Source of the DNA: Symbiodinium sp. CCMP2592
Lineage: Eukaryota > Sar > Dinophyceae > Suessiales > Symbiodiniaceae
DNA length: 64,000 nt
Direction: 5' to 3'
Assembly: GCA_905221615.1 (NCBI GenBank)
Contig: CAJNDT010001890.1
Span: 1,790,602-1,854,601 of the forward strand
Shown here: positions 53,331-64,000 of the stretch, piece by piece
How the letters are laid out: each line of letters starts with the position of its first letter
Numbering within the stretch: the stretch's first letter is position 1
The notes under the pieces: generated by a model
Told to the model about the DNA's origin: nothing
Database searches by the model: none
The model's input: only the letters and a program-made list of their open reading frames with translations
Translations under genes and position numbers: made by a program

Positions 53331-54457
53331 ATGAACCCCAATTACCCTTGGCCGCAAAGAGGATCGCCCGTCGACAATGAGGAGACGCAGGTCACTGGGG
53401 ACCCAGTTCCTGCCGCTTGGCTCTTGGGGGTGCAAGGGCCGAGGATTAGATTGAATAGATTCTGATTGCTTCGGTAGCCTAGGTGGTTCTTCGGGCGGAG
53501 CAGCTATCGTTGGTCCAGAAGAAGAAGGAGGCACGAGCAAAGGCCAAGGCCGAGGCACGAGCGAGGCGAGAGAGTGCAAGGCATCAGGATGAGGACCAGG
53601 AGGAGGAGAAGGAGCCAGGATCAGGACAGGAGTTGGAGGCAGGATTGGAGGATGAGGGCCAGGGGTAAGGAGATAACTGAGGAGGAGCCGAAGCCGAAAA
53701 AAAAGCGAGGACACAAGAAGATGATGAAGAGGCCAAGTGCCCTGATGAAAGCTCCCAGTAATCCTGAAAATGATGCCATCGAGCCGGCCGACAAGAAGCA
53801 GAAAACTTCTGAGAATGATGAAACTGCACGGCCGAAAGCGAAGCCCAAAGCAAAAGGCAAGGCGAAAGCCAAGGCAGGTGCAAAGGAGAAGCCGCCTGGA
53901 ACCCGCACAGAGGACCTTGTTAATTGGCTTGCTTTTGTATGCAGGAGATCTTGTTGATGCCAGCTGATATCGCTAGGAAGTTCATGCTAGGAGGAGCTGG
54001 AGATCAGGGCCTTTATCTTCGAGTACAACAGGAACCCCGATGCAAAGTACCGCATTATGGCATATTGGAGTAGGTCCGGCTTCGCTCTTTTGGAAGCCCA
54101 CAAGGATGGATCCCAAGACCCTTTCGCTGCAAATACATGAGTGTCATTCGTGGACAATTAGCACAATGACCTCGTAAACATTCCCCAAACCTTTCTCATC
54201 CCAGGTTGCCTATTGCCAATCTACGAGAGTCGATGTGAAATCGAACTTCGTGCCCATCAAGCATTTGGTGCATCTGGCTGCACCTGGTAAGGTTAAGGTC
54301 GCAGCAGCCAGCCCTAATTCTGATACAGTGCGGTATCGTTGAGGCTTTGGATATGCTGAACGGCTATGAGCCGAATCATGCCTGGGAGAAGTTTCATGCT
54401 GCCAAAGCTTGTTTGTACGCCGCCCCGAAACCGGCTGGCGCCGATGGGGGTGCCTGA
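53331..54457 (+). CDS. G2: six-exon, 276-residue Lys/Glu-rich protein
   Basis: Complete gene model. The ATG at 53,331 opens MNPNYPWPQRGSPVDNEETQ. Exons: 53,331-53,429; 53,483-53,638; 53,682-53,918; 53,991-54,128; 54,205-54,291; 54,344-54,457 (TGA). All six have lengths divisible by three, so all five introns are phase 0. They are 43-76 nt long, with donors GT, GC, GT, GC, GT and AG-G acceptors throughout. Residues about 34-85 are a charged coiled-coil-like segment (KKKEARAKAKAEARARRES). Residues 86-164 are Lys/Pro-rich with KPKAKGKAKAKA, likely nuclear-targeting. Residues about 165-210 form a compact domain (FEYNRNPDAKYRIMAYWSRS), and the C-terminus is EALDMLNG-type helical followed by an AP-rich tail. 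Function unknown; no catalytic motif seen. Without splicing, frame breaks at 53,666 would suggest a pseudogene, but the coherent intron set argues against that. Confidence 0.65.
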
Positions 54458-54570
54458 GCCTGGACTTACTAGTCTGTTGGGTTTTCCAGAGGCCACCGAG
54501 TATGGCAACGATTAAGATTCAATATGCGACGAAGCCCACAGCATGCCTGAAAATGTCGTTGCCTCACTAG

Positions 54571-54710
54571 AGGGGGCCTGGGGCTTCGAAACAACTTGTG
54601 TTTCACGTTCGGTGGGGACCGTGTGCAGAAGTGCTTCTGCAAGAGCAGCGATGTGCCAGAAAATGTGCATGCCCGTTGTCCTGCTCCACTTCGTAGCTGC
54701 AGCGACCAGT
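54571..54710 (+). CDS. Cys-rich exon-like fragment downstream of G2
   Basis: One plus frame, open from about 54,571 to a TAG near 54,706, reads GLRNNLCFTFGGDRVQKCFC and then a KSSDVPENVHARCPAP stretch. Cysteine spacing (C-x10-C-x-C, then C-x6-C) is suggestive of a small metal-binding or disulfide domain but matches nothing I can name. The upstream acceptor may be cactag. It could be a further exon of G2 by alternative splicing, or a separate gene. Confidence 0.35.
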
Positions 54711-54860
54711 AGTAGAAGTCGAAGCCGCTGCATCTCGCACAAACACATATCATGCTAATCTTTTGAAGTTCTGACCCTGCAGATGCTTGTGCCACTTACG
54801 TAAGCCTAAGTAACAGCCCTAAGTTCCCCTATAGCTAGTGTAGCCTAGTCCCCTTCGCAG

Positions 54861-54990
54861 GCCCGTGGCTCTTCGTCGGCTGGCTCGGGAGCACTACACG
54901 ACCCGTAAGAAGATTGTTGCGAAGGAGAAGGAAGGCCCAACAGGCATGTTTTCTATCGGTCTCGCTACAACAGTGTACATGTGGGTCTAG
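54861..54990 (+). CDS. Exon-like basic fragment
   Basis: After a cccttcgcag acceptor, one frame reads VALRRLAREHYTTRKKIVAK, then EKEGPTGMFSIG, to a stop near 54,990. Basic and helix-forming, with composition like the G2/G3 exons. No start or downstream exon was found, so it is an orphan exon or a relic. Confidence 0.35.
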
Positions 54991-55938
54991 CGGTTTGTAG
55001 CTCTAAGCATGGTGCGGTACCAACATATGCATTCTACATCTTTGGGCTCTGTGTTCTGCAATAGCCACGAATTTGGGCTCTGCAGTGGCCGGGTGTTCAG
55101 GCTTGCACGGGTTACGATTGTGCAAAAATTGTGTGGTGCCTTGTGTAATAGTTATAAATGGGTTTATTAGGGCTTAGGGTGATTATAGGGTTGCATTGGC
55201 ATTCAGGGCCTGTCTTATGCCAGGCTGTAGGGAATGGTTCAGCAGTTTTGAAGGTTGTGCTCCTTGGTGTATGCAGGTTTCAGATCTCCCTGGGTATGGC
55301 AATAGGATCCAGTAAGAGATTATCCAATGCAACCGCAGTACCTGGATCCATATAACCTCTAATCCTATCAGGCCCTTATGTCCAAGCCTCCACGAAACTC
55401 GAGATCCGGATTTCTACGTCTCCAAAGTCAATTGTAGAGTTGGGGGTTTGTAGTAGGCCACCAGACGATCAGAATCATCATCGTCAGCATCCATCGGACT
55501 CACCCGCACCGGCAGCAGCTGCATTATCGTCGTGATCTTCAGGATTACATTGTGTGAGAGCATTTACTGGCATCGAATCAATGGGTTCCTCACCCAACCC
55601 GAAATCCTCGAATAGATCCTATAAAGTACAATGTAGGTATGTACATATACATATCTACACAGGCCGAATATAAGCCCCTGAACCCTGTAAACCCTGTAAA
55701 CCCAATATTTCTCTGTAGACTCGTGGCCGGTCACCATGCAAACACACAGGTGTTGGCAAAGACGGGGGCACGAAGATTGGCTTAGGGCTGATAGGGCTAG
55801 GGTATGCACTTAAGTATGGCAGGTTAACTTCTGATCATTCACCAAATTAGCAGGCCTTCTGAAAGCCGCTGGGCACGATGTGCTGGACCTTTGTGTCAGC
55901 TTCGGTATGGGCATGGGTGTAGCTAAAAGGGTTCCCGT

Positions 55939-55981
<43 letters not shown>

Positions 55982-56001
55982 GTGTGTATACGGGACTTAT
56001 G

Positions 56002-56033
<32 letters not shown>

Positions 56034-56068
56034 ATATATATATATATGGGACTTATGACTATACATAC

Positions 56069-56099
<31 letters not shown>

Positions 56100-56180
56100 C
56101 ATACACCTAAACTATTTATACACATGTTGAAGTGTCTTTGTATATGTATATATCTATACATAATGTATCATCATACACTA
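54991..56180. other. Intergenic; TA microsatellites
   Basis: No supported gene. TA and TATG repeats lie at 55,939-56,105, with a gggacttatga motif twice inside. Confidence 0.55.
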
Positions 56181-56279
56181 CCTATAGTCTCCATTGTAGT
56201 TCCTTTTTTGGTTTAACCAATTTTATATTGAGGATCCTAAAGGGTAACCCCAAAAAGGAACTACAATGGAGACTCTAGG
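56181..56279. repeat. Hairpin element of the gtagttcctttttggg family
   Basis: cctatagtctccattgtagt at the left and actacaatggagactctagg at the right, with ttcctttttt/aaaaaggaac inside; arms of about 31 bp with few mismatches. It is the only classic hairpin inside the gene-bearing end, lying between G2 and G3. Confidence 0.85.
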
Positions 56280-56579
56280 TATATCTACTGACATACCGAA
56301 TCTGAAGGCTTACACAACCCTAGTGCCCGAAGGTCGCCTCTCTCTGTCGTTTGAACTAGAAGATGGATTGTGTCGTATGGTAGCCACGAACCCCCGTAGA
56401 TGTACCATAGACCGTTGGCTACTATACGTAGATGTAGGGGCTTTTTGTCGGGTCGGGATGTTTCTTCTCGCGAGTGCTCTACGATTGAAAAAGCTGTTTC
56501 CTGAAGCCAGGGCGAGTTCTGGGTGGTGTTAAATCGGTTTATAGTTCTCAATCCCACACCCCAAGGAAATGTATACTTT

Positions 56580-56790
56580 GCAGGACCCCAGAAGCCCGTA
56601 ACCGTATCACGATAAAATGTTGACATTTTATCGAGATAGTTCGGGCTTACGGTTTTTTGGCCTAACCCGTAAAAAGCCAATAGGGCGTACAGCCCCCGAA
56701 CTTTATCAACATTGTGTCGATAAAAAGCAGTAAAAAGCCGTAGGGCTATCCCAACAAAAAGCCAATAAGCGGACACTTTTTCCTCGGGTC
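56580..56790. repeat. Local imperfect inverted repeats (ccgtaa/ttacgg, cgataaaatg)
   Basis: gaagcccgtaaccgtatcac and gggcttacggttttttggcc, tgacattttatcg and cgataaaatgttga, and three aaaagccaataag/aaaagccgtaggg units occur close together. Minus-strand frame 56,285-56,776 covers it but is not recognisable. Confidence 0.55.
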
Positions 56791-56948
56791 CCCTAAACCC
56801 CTACTTAAGCCTATACTTTATCTTTCTGAACCAGATTCTGCACGCACTCTGATCAGTTATGCTGTGCAACAACTGCATAGGTTCAAGTCAATCGGTGGCT
56901 CTGTGCGAGCCCTTGGTGGGTTTTAGTGCCTGCGGCTTTGTCTGCATT

Positions 56949-59924
56949 ATGGTCAAAGGCGGTCGTGGTCGTAAGGCTTCGGAATCTGTTGGTGGACCAG
57001 CGATCTGCAAGCAAGAGATTACCGAAGATGAGTTGCAAGCCCAACTGGAGGAGACCCGGAGTATTCTTGAACCTTGAACCCACTATCCAACAAACCCAAT
57101 ACTACTCTATGTGTCGCAGGACATGACGAACCAGCTCGACAGATTGAGCCGCCCGCCTCCCACGACGGCACCTGCCGCTGGGGATGTGGTGCTTCGATTG
57201 CAAGCAGGTTAATCTTATTGTTTCGGCATCGAACTATATAGCAATCAAGTGAGGTTGGAATATGTGGTCACAATCAGGATGATCATCGGTTTCCGCCTCG
57301 TAATCTACAGTCGAGTTTCGATGATGCTGCTGGTGGTGCAGCAACTCCTGATAAGACCCCTCCAGCATCTACGGAATCCTTGGCCAAGACGATCTTCTGT
57401 AACCCCGAAAAGGAGCTCCCGGAGACCTCCGAGATCTACGCCGACACGACCCCGAAGCCGACAAAGAAAGCAAGCCCGAAGAAACCCAGTCGTAAGCCTT
57501 CGCAAAAGCCCAAGAAGACTCCCTCGCCCAAACCGAAGAAGACTCCCTCACCAAAGCCGAAGAAGACTCCCTCGCCAAAGTCAAACCGCAAGAAGCTTCA
57601 GGAGGACCCGAGTTGTAACCAACTGTATGTGTGCTTCGTATGCATGTGCTATACTATACATGTGCTACATATGCGACTCCATACAAACCCATGCATGCAG
57701 TTCTGTTTTCGTGCAGGACACGAACCTTCTTTCCGACTCGGACGATGAGTTGCTTCGCCAAGAGAAAGCAAACTTAGAGGAACAGCTGCTTAAGATCAAC
57801 AGTCAACTGGGTTCCAAAGGCAAGAAGAGAAAGGCCACCAAGCAGGAGCCCCTCGATGCACCGGATCCCCCAGCCACACCAGCCAGAGACGAAGCCGAAC
57901 CTTTGAAGAGGCGAGGTGCACGTCGCTTTGATTCCCAGGCCAGCCTATCCGCCGAGCCCTCCTCCCGCAGGCCGAGACCGTCCAGTGCTGTGCCAACTTC
58001 AAAGGCAAATCCTCCCCGCCCAGTTGCTGCTCCCTTACGAGAAGTTGGGCGACTTCGCAGTGGCTCCTCAATCGGGACCCGTCCTCGATCAGAGCCCATG
58101 GTGTCGGATTCCGAGGCCGAGGACAATGAGTCTGAGGGTGAGTCCGAAGCCAACAAGTCCAGTGGCAAGTATGGTGTCGTGATTGACCCGCAAACGGGGC
58201 TTGCAACTTGATTAGATGATTCTCCAAACTCAAGTGAAGTTTCGAGTGTTTTCAATCTTTGTCCGGTCAAGTATTGTGGTCCTAGGTGATGACAGAGGCG
58301 GCCATCGACCAACGACTTCGAAGGGCTTGCAGCAATGGCAAGAAGAAGACCGCATCGGGGGGTCAAGCAGCCGTGACAATGTACAAGGACCTCGCCAAAC
58401 GGGACAAGATGGCGAAAATGCTCATAGCCGCCAACTTTTCCAATGTAACTTTCCCGCATGTTAAACATATGTCTGCATGTGCACGGATTTAGAAAGTGTG
58501 TGTGTGTGTGTGTGGTTTGTCTGATACCAAGGCCGTGTTTCGGAGGAATGTCACAAAGTATGTGGAAAAGGAAAAAAGCAACATGAAGCAGATTGTTGCC
58601 GGGTTTTACACCGAGTCGGCGATGGCGAAGCAGCTACATTTGGACCCGTGATAGCCCCAATACCTCTAGAGTGATGCCGCTTGTACAAACCAGCCCTCTG
58701 CCAAGGGATGACATCGCCGACATTGTCGAGTACACCAGGACCCGCCCAAAGCTGAGGAGGCAGATTCCCCGTTCATGTGCACCGTCGTTTAGAATCCATG
58801 AACTTTATAGATAACACATCCGAGCACACTACTATATGGGCAGGAAGTACAAGTACAATGAGAAGAAGATTGAGCATTGGGTGGAGAAAGAAACTCTGGG
58901 CACGCTTACGAAGAAGACCACGGAGGGCACCCGAAGCGAGCTGCACGTCGAGGAAGACGAAACACCCGAAGGGGCCGATGTCGCCGAGCTTTCGGAACAC
59001 GAGGGAATGATGTCCGAGAAGGATGATGAACAAGAGCCCCAGCAAGGGAAGAACCCCCACGAGGACATCCAGATTTTCGGTTGGGTGGGTGGGGTGCTTG
59101 CATCAATTGAGCATGTCTACAGCCAACTGTTCTGAGGAGATCATCGAGGCTTTGGAGCAGTCCAGGAATGACATTCTGGTCAAACTCGCAAAGCTCCACG
59201 ACAACGCTGACAAGTTGAAGCCGCCCTACCAACTCCGATCCCAAGCCTACGCATGGCAAGCCCAAGCCCAAGTGTAAAACTATTGTAGGCACATGTGCTT
59301 GTGTGTGTAGTACGGAGTCACATTTGTCTGATTCGGTAATGGTCAGGTAGGTCGGTGGTAGTTGGGCACGTGGGAGGGTGGGTCGGTAGGGTAGGTCGGT
59401 GGTAGAATGGTGTGCTTCGTGTGTGTGTGTGTGCTACACATTTAGATATGCACTTTTGCACAGCCACAGACACACACACACAAACAAACAAACACGCACA
59501 CAGTAGGTGAATCAAGACGAGTAAGAAAGAGAGGGGAAGCAGCAACAAAGACACAATTACAACAAAGATTGTGCATATACTGATAAATATATTTAGGTTG
59601 ACATGTACTTCATATCAATATATCTTATACGCATTTGTTTACACCATTTCGCAGGTTACATACACACAGAGATTGGTACAAAGGGTGTGCAGGTGTGTGT
59701 GTGTGTGTAGGTATGCCCACGTACCCCTCGTAGTTGGCAACCTCCTGGTTCGGTGTTCTGCAATTTTCGCAAGGCATGCAGCAGAGCTGGAACGAATGGC
59801 TGAGAACTTGGAGGCGACATACGATAAGATGAGCAACCTCCTGGCCGATGAGAAAAGTGGCCAATTGAGTGACGCCACGAAGTCCCTTGCTAGCAGTTCC
59901 TCGCTGTTTGATCCAGCCCAGTAA
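56949..59924 (+). CDS. G3: ten-exon, about 639-residue SPKPKK-repeat and helical-domain protein
   Basis: Function unknown. ATG at 56,949 (MVKGGRGRKASESV). By-eye exons: 56,949-57,068; 57,120-57,203; 57,254-57,604; 57,717-58,202; 58,286-58,444; 58,532-58,647; 58,706-58,776; 58,825-59,084; 59,137-59,271; 59,787-59,924 (TAA). Introns are 48-112 nt except the last (515 nt, with GT repeats). Acceptors are mostly AG-G, and donors include GT, GC and GA. Exon 3 has three KKTPSPKP repeats (57,491-57,590), a basic disordered tail likely to bind DNA or RNA. Exon 4 opens with a coiled coil (DELLRQEKANLEEQLLKI). Exons 5-8 form a helical domain with FYTESAMAKQLHLDP and HYYMGRKYKYNEKK, followed by an acidic run. 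Exons 9-10 are helical (EALEQSRNDILVKLAKL). I recall similar FYTE/YYV-type domains as a large dinoflagellate family (unverified). Alternatives: intron 3 as GT-AG 57,625-57,700; exon 7/8 junction as 58,787-58,843. Confidence 0.6.
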
Positions 59925-61125
59925 CACGGCATGAAATTTCGCCCCACCTCCTGAAGGAAAGCGATGCAGGCTGAGATCAAGCATGGAGCCGTGCAGCTCC
60001 AAAGCTGCATGAAACTATCGGTGTCACAATTCATGTGTGTTTCATGTTTGTTCGGACCCCACTCACCCTCATACCCAAGGCTGGCAAAAGCCACCGCCAA
60101 GGAAACCTGCTGCCAGTCGAGCCCTTAAATCGTCGCTCTGTGCCCCTCCCCAATAAGAAGACTTAGGCCACCCAGTAGTTCAAGCCAAGCCATACCATGA
60201 TCAGGTCAGAGATTCGCGAGATCGAGAAGATGAAGAGAGGACGTGGTTTGCAGAGGGCCAACAGTGGGTTGCCCCGTCCTGCAGCAAAAAATGCTGCAAG
60301 GGGTAAGCCGAAGGCCAAGAGCCACAAGAAGTAGTTTTGTTTCGAGTGTCCGAGTTTGTGCAAAGCAAGCGACCAAGCTACTGGTGCAATACATGCTAGA
60401 CCCCGCACAGTAGGAAGTGCCGGAGCACAGGGACATTAGAACACATGTGCACATGTGCAATGTTTCAATTGACTATATGCAAGCCGTGCTTCAGCTGCTT
60501 CATGTGCGGGTGCATGTGTGCTCACCTGGCCTAATGGGGAGGCCTGTGGCTGACTGTCGGCGAAAGCAAAATGATGAAATGTGTGTGTGTGTGTGCTGGT
60601 GTATGTGACCCTGTGTGGGTCTTCAATTACAAAGCACCTCAACATGATGAAACCAATCTAAAAAAACCCTAACCCCGCACACGCCAGGTGAACATGTCCG
60701 GCACCTCCGCCTTGCTCGAAGTTTGTCTCAAGGGGCTCCACGGCGAAGACGGCGAGCAAGGGATTAAGGTTTGTATATAATGTAATTTAAATATATAGCT
60801 AAGGCTAGGTAGAGGTTTTGCTTATGTAGGGCTATGTAGAATTTAAACAGGGATTGCTCTACAAATTCTAGTGAAGCCTTTTGCTTGGGTTTTGTGTGAT
60901 CAGGCTAACACAATATCCATTGGACTTAGTCGCGAGATTCTAGTCGAAGTACTTAGGTGGGTTCTTTTGGGTCTTCTAGGATATGCATAGCCTTAGCTGA
61001 GGGGCTTAGTGTTGGCCCTGCTTTTTCAGTTCGAGGTTCTCTCTGGGGCGAGGCTCTTATTTTAAGGGGAAAGTTAGCGGCTTAAGGGGTTTAGGAATGT
61101 CCCGGAGAAGTTATAGTTTTGTGGA
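59925..61125. other. Intergenic region between G3 and G4
   Basis: Short frames such as EIREIEKMKRGRGLQRANSG at 60,206-60,265 and GKPKAKSHKK near 60,301-60,330 (in a different frame) resemble the basic tails of the neighbours. They may be decayed exons. GT repeats occur at 60,579-60,596. Confidence 0.4.
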
Positions 61126-63405
61126 TTGGCTTCGGAGGAACGATTCAATCCTAAGTTTTGTGGAAAGGGTTCGGGTGTCGAGGTTTGTACGGCTGACCTA
61201 AAGGTCGATCTATCGATGTGTTGGTCTATGTATATATACCATACTAATAAGTATGTTTGGGTTGATACCCCCCGTTCTCCACGCATTCTTGTTGAGATAG
61301 CTGTTCTTATCTCCAATCTGTATCTACCCATCTACATCTTTATAGATATAGATATAGACAGGTATGTATATATATATATATACATATGTATGTCTAGCTA
61401 CCTACCTATTTTACCTCCCTGCCAACTTACCCAGCTATCCAGCATAGCTTGTTGGCCCCTATATAAGTCACAGTTGAAACCCACACCATCCGGACCCAGA
61501 GTCTCAAAAATATCCGGCGACCCTGCTACCCAAGAAACTTTTCCGTTGAACCAAGCGAAGCAACCCGCGAAACCGAAAAGAAAAAACAAAACAAAAACAA
61601 TCAAGGCAACTGGCAGCAGCATCTGGGAGGATGCGAAATCCCGACTGGAAGAGCCGAACCCGCCTTGCTCTTCTTCGATCTATGCAAGGCTGGCCAGGGG
61701 GAGCAAGAACCGTGTGGAGCAAAAGACTTTCCAAGAGCATCTCGCTACAATTATTCGCAATTGGGGGTGTTGCATTTCAAATTTCACAAGTATGTAGTTC
61801 GCAGGTATGTATGCATCATTTGCATTATAAGTCGGACGAGCTCTGAGGCTGCAGTCAGCTGGGTATGCACTCCAAGTGGATATCGATTCAATCGAGGCTG
61901 GTCCGCATAAGAGTATTCCCTGGATAGATCCTTTCAAAATGATGACTTGCCTGGCCGGGACAGATAAACTTCATTTATTGCATGGTGACCACGACTTGAT
62001 GGAATTCTGGCGACGATTCGCTAGACTACAGCCGAACCACCGAGTTTTCGACTTGGCAGCCAGTGGTTCTCTTCAGCTGGGTTCTACAATTCCACTCTAC
62101 AGTCACGGCGACGAGGGGCGGGGCAAGAAAAAAAAAGGCATATTGATCTGGTCGATGAGGGGCTGTCTTGGAAAAGGAACAGAACATTTCAAGGCAAAAC
62201 ATTCAGAAACTGACAGGCTTCACTATATGGGCTTGAACATGGGGGGCAGTATGTGCTCCAGGTTCTTGCACATTGCCGTTCCGAAATCGATGTATGCCAA
62301 AAACTCCGAGTTTGTTTGGGACGATATCGCTTATCAGATTGCTGACTCTTACAGAAGGTTGGAGACACAAGGATTTGGCGATTGCAACGGAAAGCACTGG
62401 CACGCAGTCTGCTTAGGGCTTACTGGCGACAACCCTTTTCTTGCGAAGGTCGGTCACTTGGAGCGGTCCTTTACTCGAGTTGCAAAGGCTTCTGGCGAAC
62501 AGGCTGATGCTGGCATTTGTTGGCAGTGCCTTGCTGGCACCCCCAACATCCCGTATGAAAACTTTGTCCTCAATCCTGAATGGTCCTATACTCTTTTTGA
62601 AACTTTGCCGTGGCTGCAGCAGCCGCCGTTTCTCAGAGGGCTAGGTCTAGCAGCAGATGATGATCGGGCTCCACAAGAGCTGCATTTCGATGTTTGGCAC
62701 AACTTTCATGGAGGCCTGGCAAAACACATGATTGCTTCGACTATTGCCGAGATTCTGCCAAATATGGAAGAAGGGAATTTGCACCAGAAGCTGGATAGAA
62801 TCTTTCAGGCATACTTATCTTGGAAAAAACAGTCAAAGCTCACACTTCACTGCGGTCGTTTGGATGCAGAGCTTCTTGGTATGGAATCTGGGATTCAAGT
62901 ATGTCCTGAAGGCAAGTGGTCCAAATTCAACGATTCAAGGGTTCTGATGGCTTTCCTCGAATTCTTCTTGCTTCAACGGAGAGATTATGTTCCGACTCAA
63001 ATTACCGAGGAGGCATTGTCTGGGTTTGTGTCTGCCAACCGCTGCTTTCATCTGTTGTACGAAGCTGGTTTCTGGATGCCTGCAAGTGCAGCATCGGAGG
63101 CTGGAGGACACGGCATGCGATTCTTGCATGCTTATGCTCGTCTTGCCTCGTTTACGATGTCCGAAGGCCGGTCAAGATTCCCGATGGTACCGAAAGCACA
63201 TTACTTACACCACAGCTTTCGTGCATTGGTCATTGCTGCAAAATCCTGCAAGTTTGTCGTCAATGCTTTGGCGACAAGTGTCCAGCTAGACGAAGATTTC
63301 ATAGGAAAGATCAGCCGAGTAAGCCGCCGAGTTGGTAGTTATTATCTCATGAGGCGAACTCTCCAACGATATGTCGTCTATGCTCACCTGGAGATCTGCT
63401 GCTGA
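61126..63405 (+). CDS. G4: transposase-like dispersed-family protein
   Basis: The main exon is open from about 61,831 to the TGA at 63,403-63,405; the first in-frame GTG is at 61,876 (509 codons, not a true start). Numbered from there, motifs in order are: HGD (77-79), LTGD-NPFL-GHLERSF (182-199), CWQC (215-218), FDVWHNFH (271-278), VPKAHYLHH (438-446), LDEDFIGK (471-478) and a basic C-terminal helix. I recognise this order as a large uncharacterised family in dinoflagellate proteomes. The spaced Asp residues (79, 185, 272) and late DED suggest an RNase-H-like DDE/DDD fold, which is inference. The upstream exon is uncertain: frame 1 (61,126-61,797) carries a KPKRKNKTKTIK basic stretch, while frame 0 (from 61,463) joins in phase across a GT-AG-G intron at 61,805-61,847. 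It ends near the usual family C-terminus, so it may be intact. Confidence 0.7.
61805..61847 (+). other. Candidate 43-nt intron of G4
   Basis: Starts gtatgtatgc after gttcgcag and ends ctctgag before gctgcag. It joins the 61,463-61,804 open frame to the main exon in phase 2. An alternative acceptor is gacgag at 61,840 with a donor at 61,790. Confidence 0.4.
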
Positions 63406-64000
63406 GCAAAGGAAAAAGATCGCTTCGAGTGTCCCTTTGTGCACTTCCAACATCATTCTGGACATGCTATTGTCAAGGATTTGTACTCTCTCGACAAACA
63501 CCAGAAATAGTCATTTCACCCACATTCCGAGAGGATGTTTTTTTATCGAGGTCGTTTTTTTCCAGCCTCTTCCAGCGGACTCTTTTTTATATCCTCTTGC
63601 ACCTCCAGGTAGGCTATACGGCTATAGGGTACTCAAGAAGGTATCTATGAGGTATATAGGGGATATTCTATAACGTATTACCTAGGGTCACCTGTACGAA
63701 ATTCTTTGAGGTTTGTGGTATTCTTTAGGTTATTCTCCTCGACTCCTGGATCACTCCTAGAAATCCCTTACCCAATAGGCTGCTTCTTTATGAGGGGTTC
63801 TCAGATCTTGGGCTCGTTGAAAGGTTATCTATAGGTACTCTTACTTCCCAAATCCCTATGGGGGTGTAAGAAGTTTAAACTTTCGCAACAAGATTACCTT
63901 ATTAGGGGCCAAAAGTTGAAAAGTTTGGTTTTGAGCCACTAAATGTTATATGGGTTCATGGTATATATACTGTATACAACGACTGTCATGTATAGGGCCA
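63406..64000. other. 3' flank of G4, AT-rich, no gene
   Basis: After the stop, a short stretch could still be 3'UTR. From 63,610 the sequence becomes gggtactcaagaaggtatct-type AT-rich units resembling 49,320-49,800 upstream of G1. Confidence 0.5.

Noticed and set aside
53919..53944. 26-nt ultrashort intron
   Set aside because: A 72-nt GT-AG-G intron (53,919-53,990) gives a clean phase-0 join, so ultrashort introns are not needed here.
58648..58669. 22-nt GT-AG intron in G3
   Set aside because: The same donor with the acceptor at 58,705 (58 nt, AG-G) also restores frame and fits the rest of the gene better.

Overview
This window looks like nuclear DNA of a dinoflagellate, most likely Symbiodiniaceae or a close relative. 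The reasons are: TTTAGGG/CCCTAAA heptamers scattered everywhere; very low coding density; a gene-bearing end with all genes on one strand; and short introns whose acceptors are nearly all AG followed by G, with GT, GC and possibly GA donors. This placement is inferred from sequence style. I found no spliced-leader relic, rRNA or tRNA to confirm it.

Layout. About 1-46 kb has no gene I can support. It is a mosaic of degenerate telomere-like heptamers, microsatellites and a dense population of roughly 75-215 bp inverted-repeat (hairpin) elements. These fall into at least ten sequence families that recur through the window; several have perfect arms of 14-40 bp. At 43.6-44.9 kb there are only decayed coding-like stretches. 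At 46.36-47.64 kb lies an array of about two dozen copies of a gagcattacagtgtttcgtg-type module in both orientations. At 48.8-49.2 kb there is a 106-107 bp tandem repeat whose unit is itself a hairpin.

The right end (50.2-63.4 kb) holds four plus-strand genes that I assembled exon by exon. G1 (50.2-51.7/51.8 kb) has five tandem 13-residue acidic repeats and a basic linker. G2 (53,331-54,457) is a complete six-exon model of 276 codons with a Lys-rich middle. G3 (56,949-59,924) is a ten-exon model of about 639 codons with SPKPKK repeats, a coiled coil and an alpha-helical domain. G4 (ends 63,405) is a long ORF with an HGD, GD, CxxC, D-x-WHxFH and DED motif order. I recognise G4 only as an uncharacterised family dispersed in dinoflagellate proteomes, and suspect a transposase-like catalytic fold. 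Almost every intron I place in G1-G3 is 40-112 nt and most are phase 0. The co-oriented block is bracketed by similar AT-rich sequence at 49.3-49.8 and 63.6-63.7 kb. I propose, as a hypothesis only, that it may be a multi-gene mobile or dispersed unit. Exon joins were made by eye and need transcript evidence.
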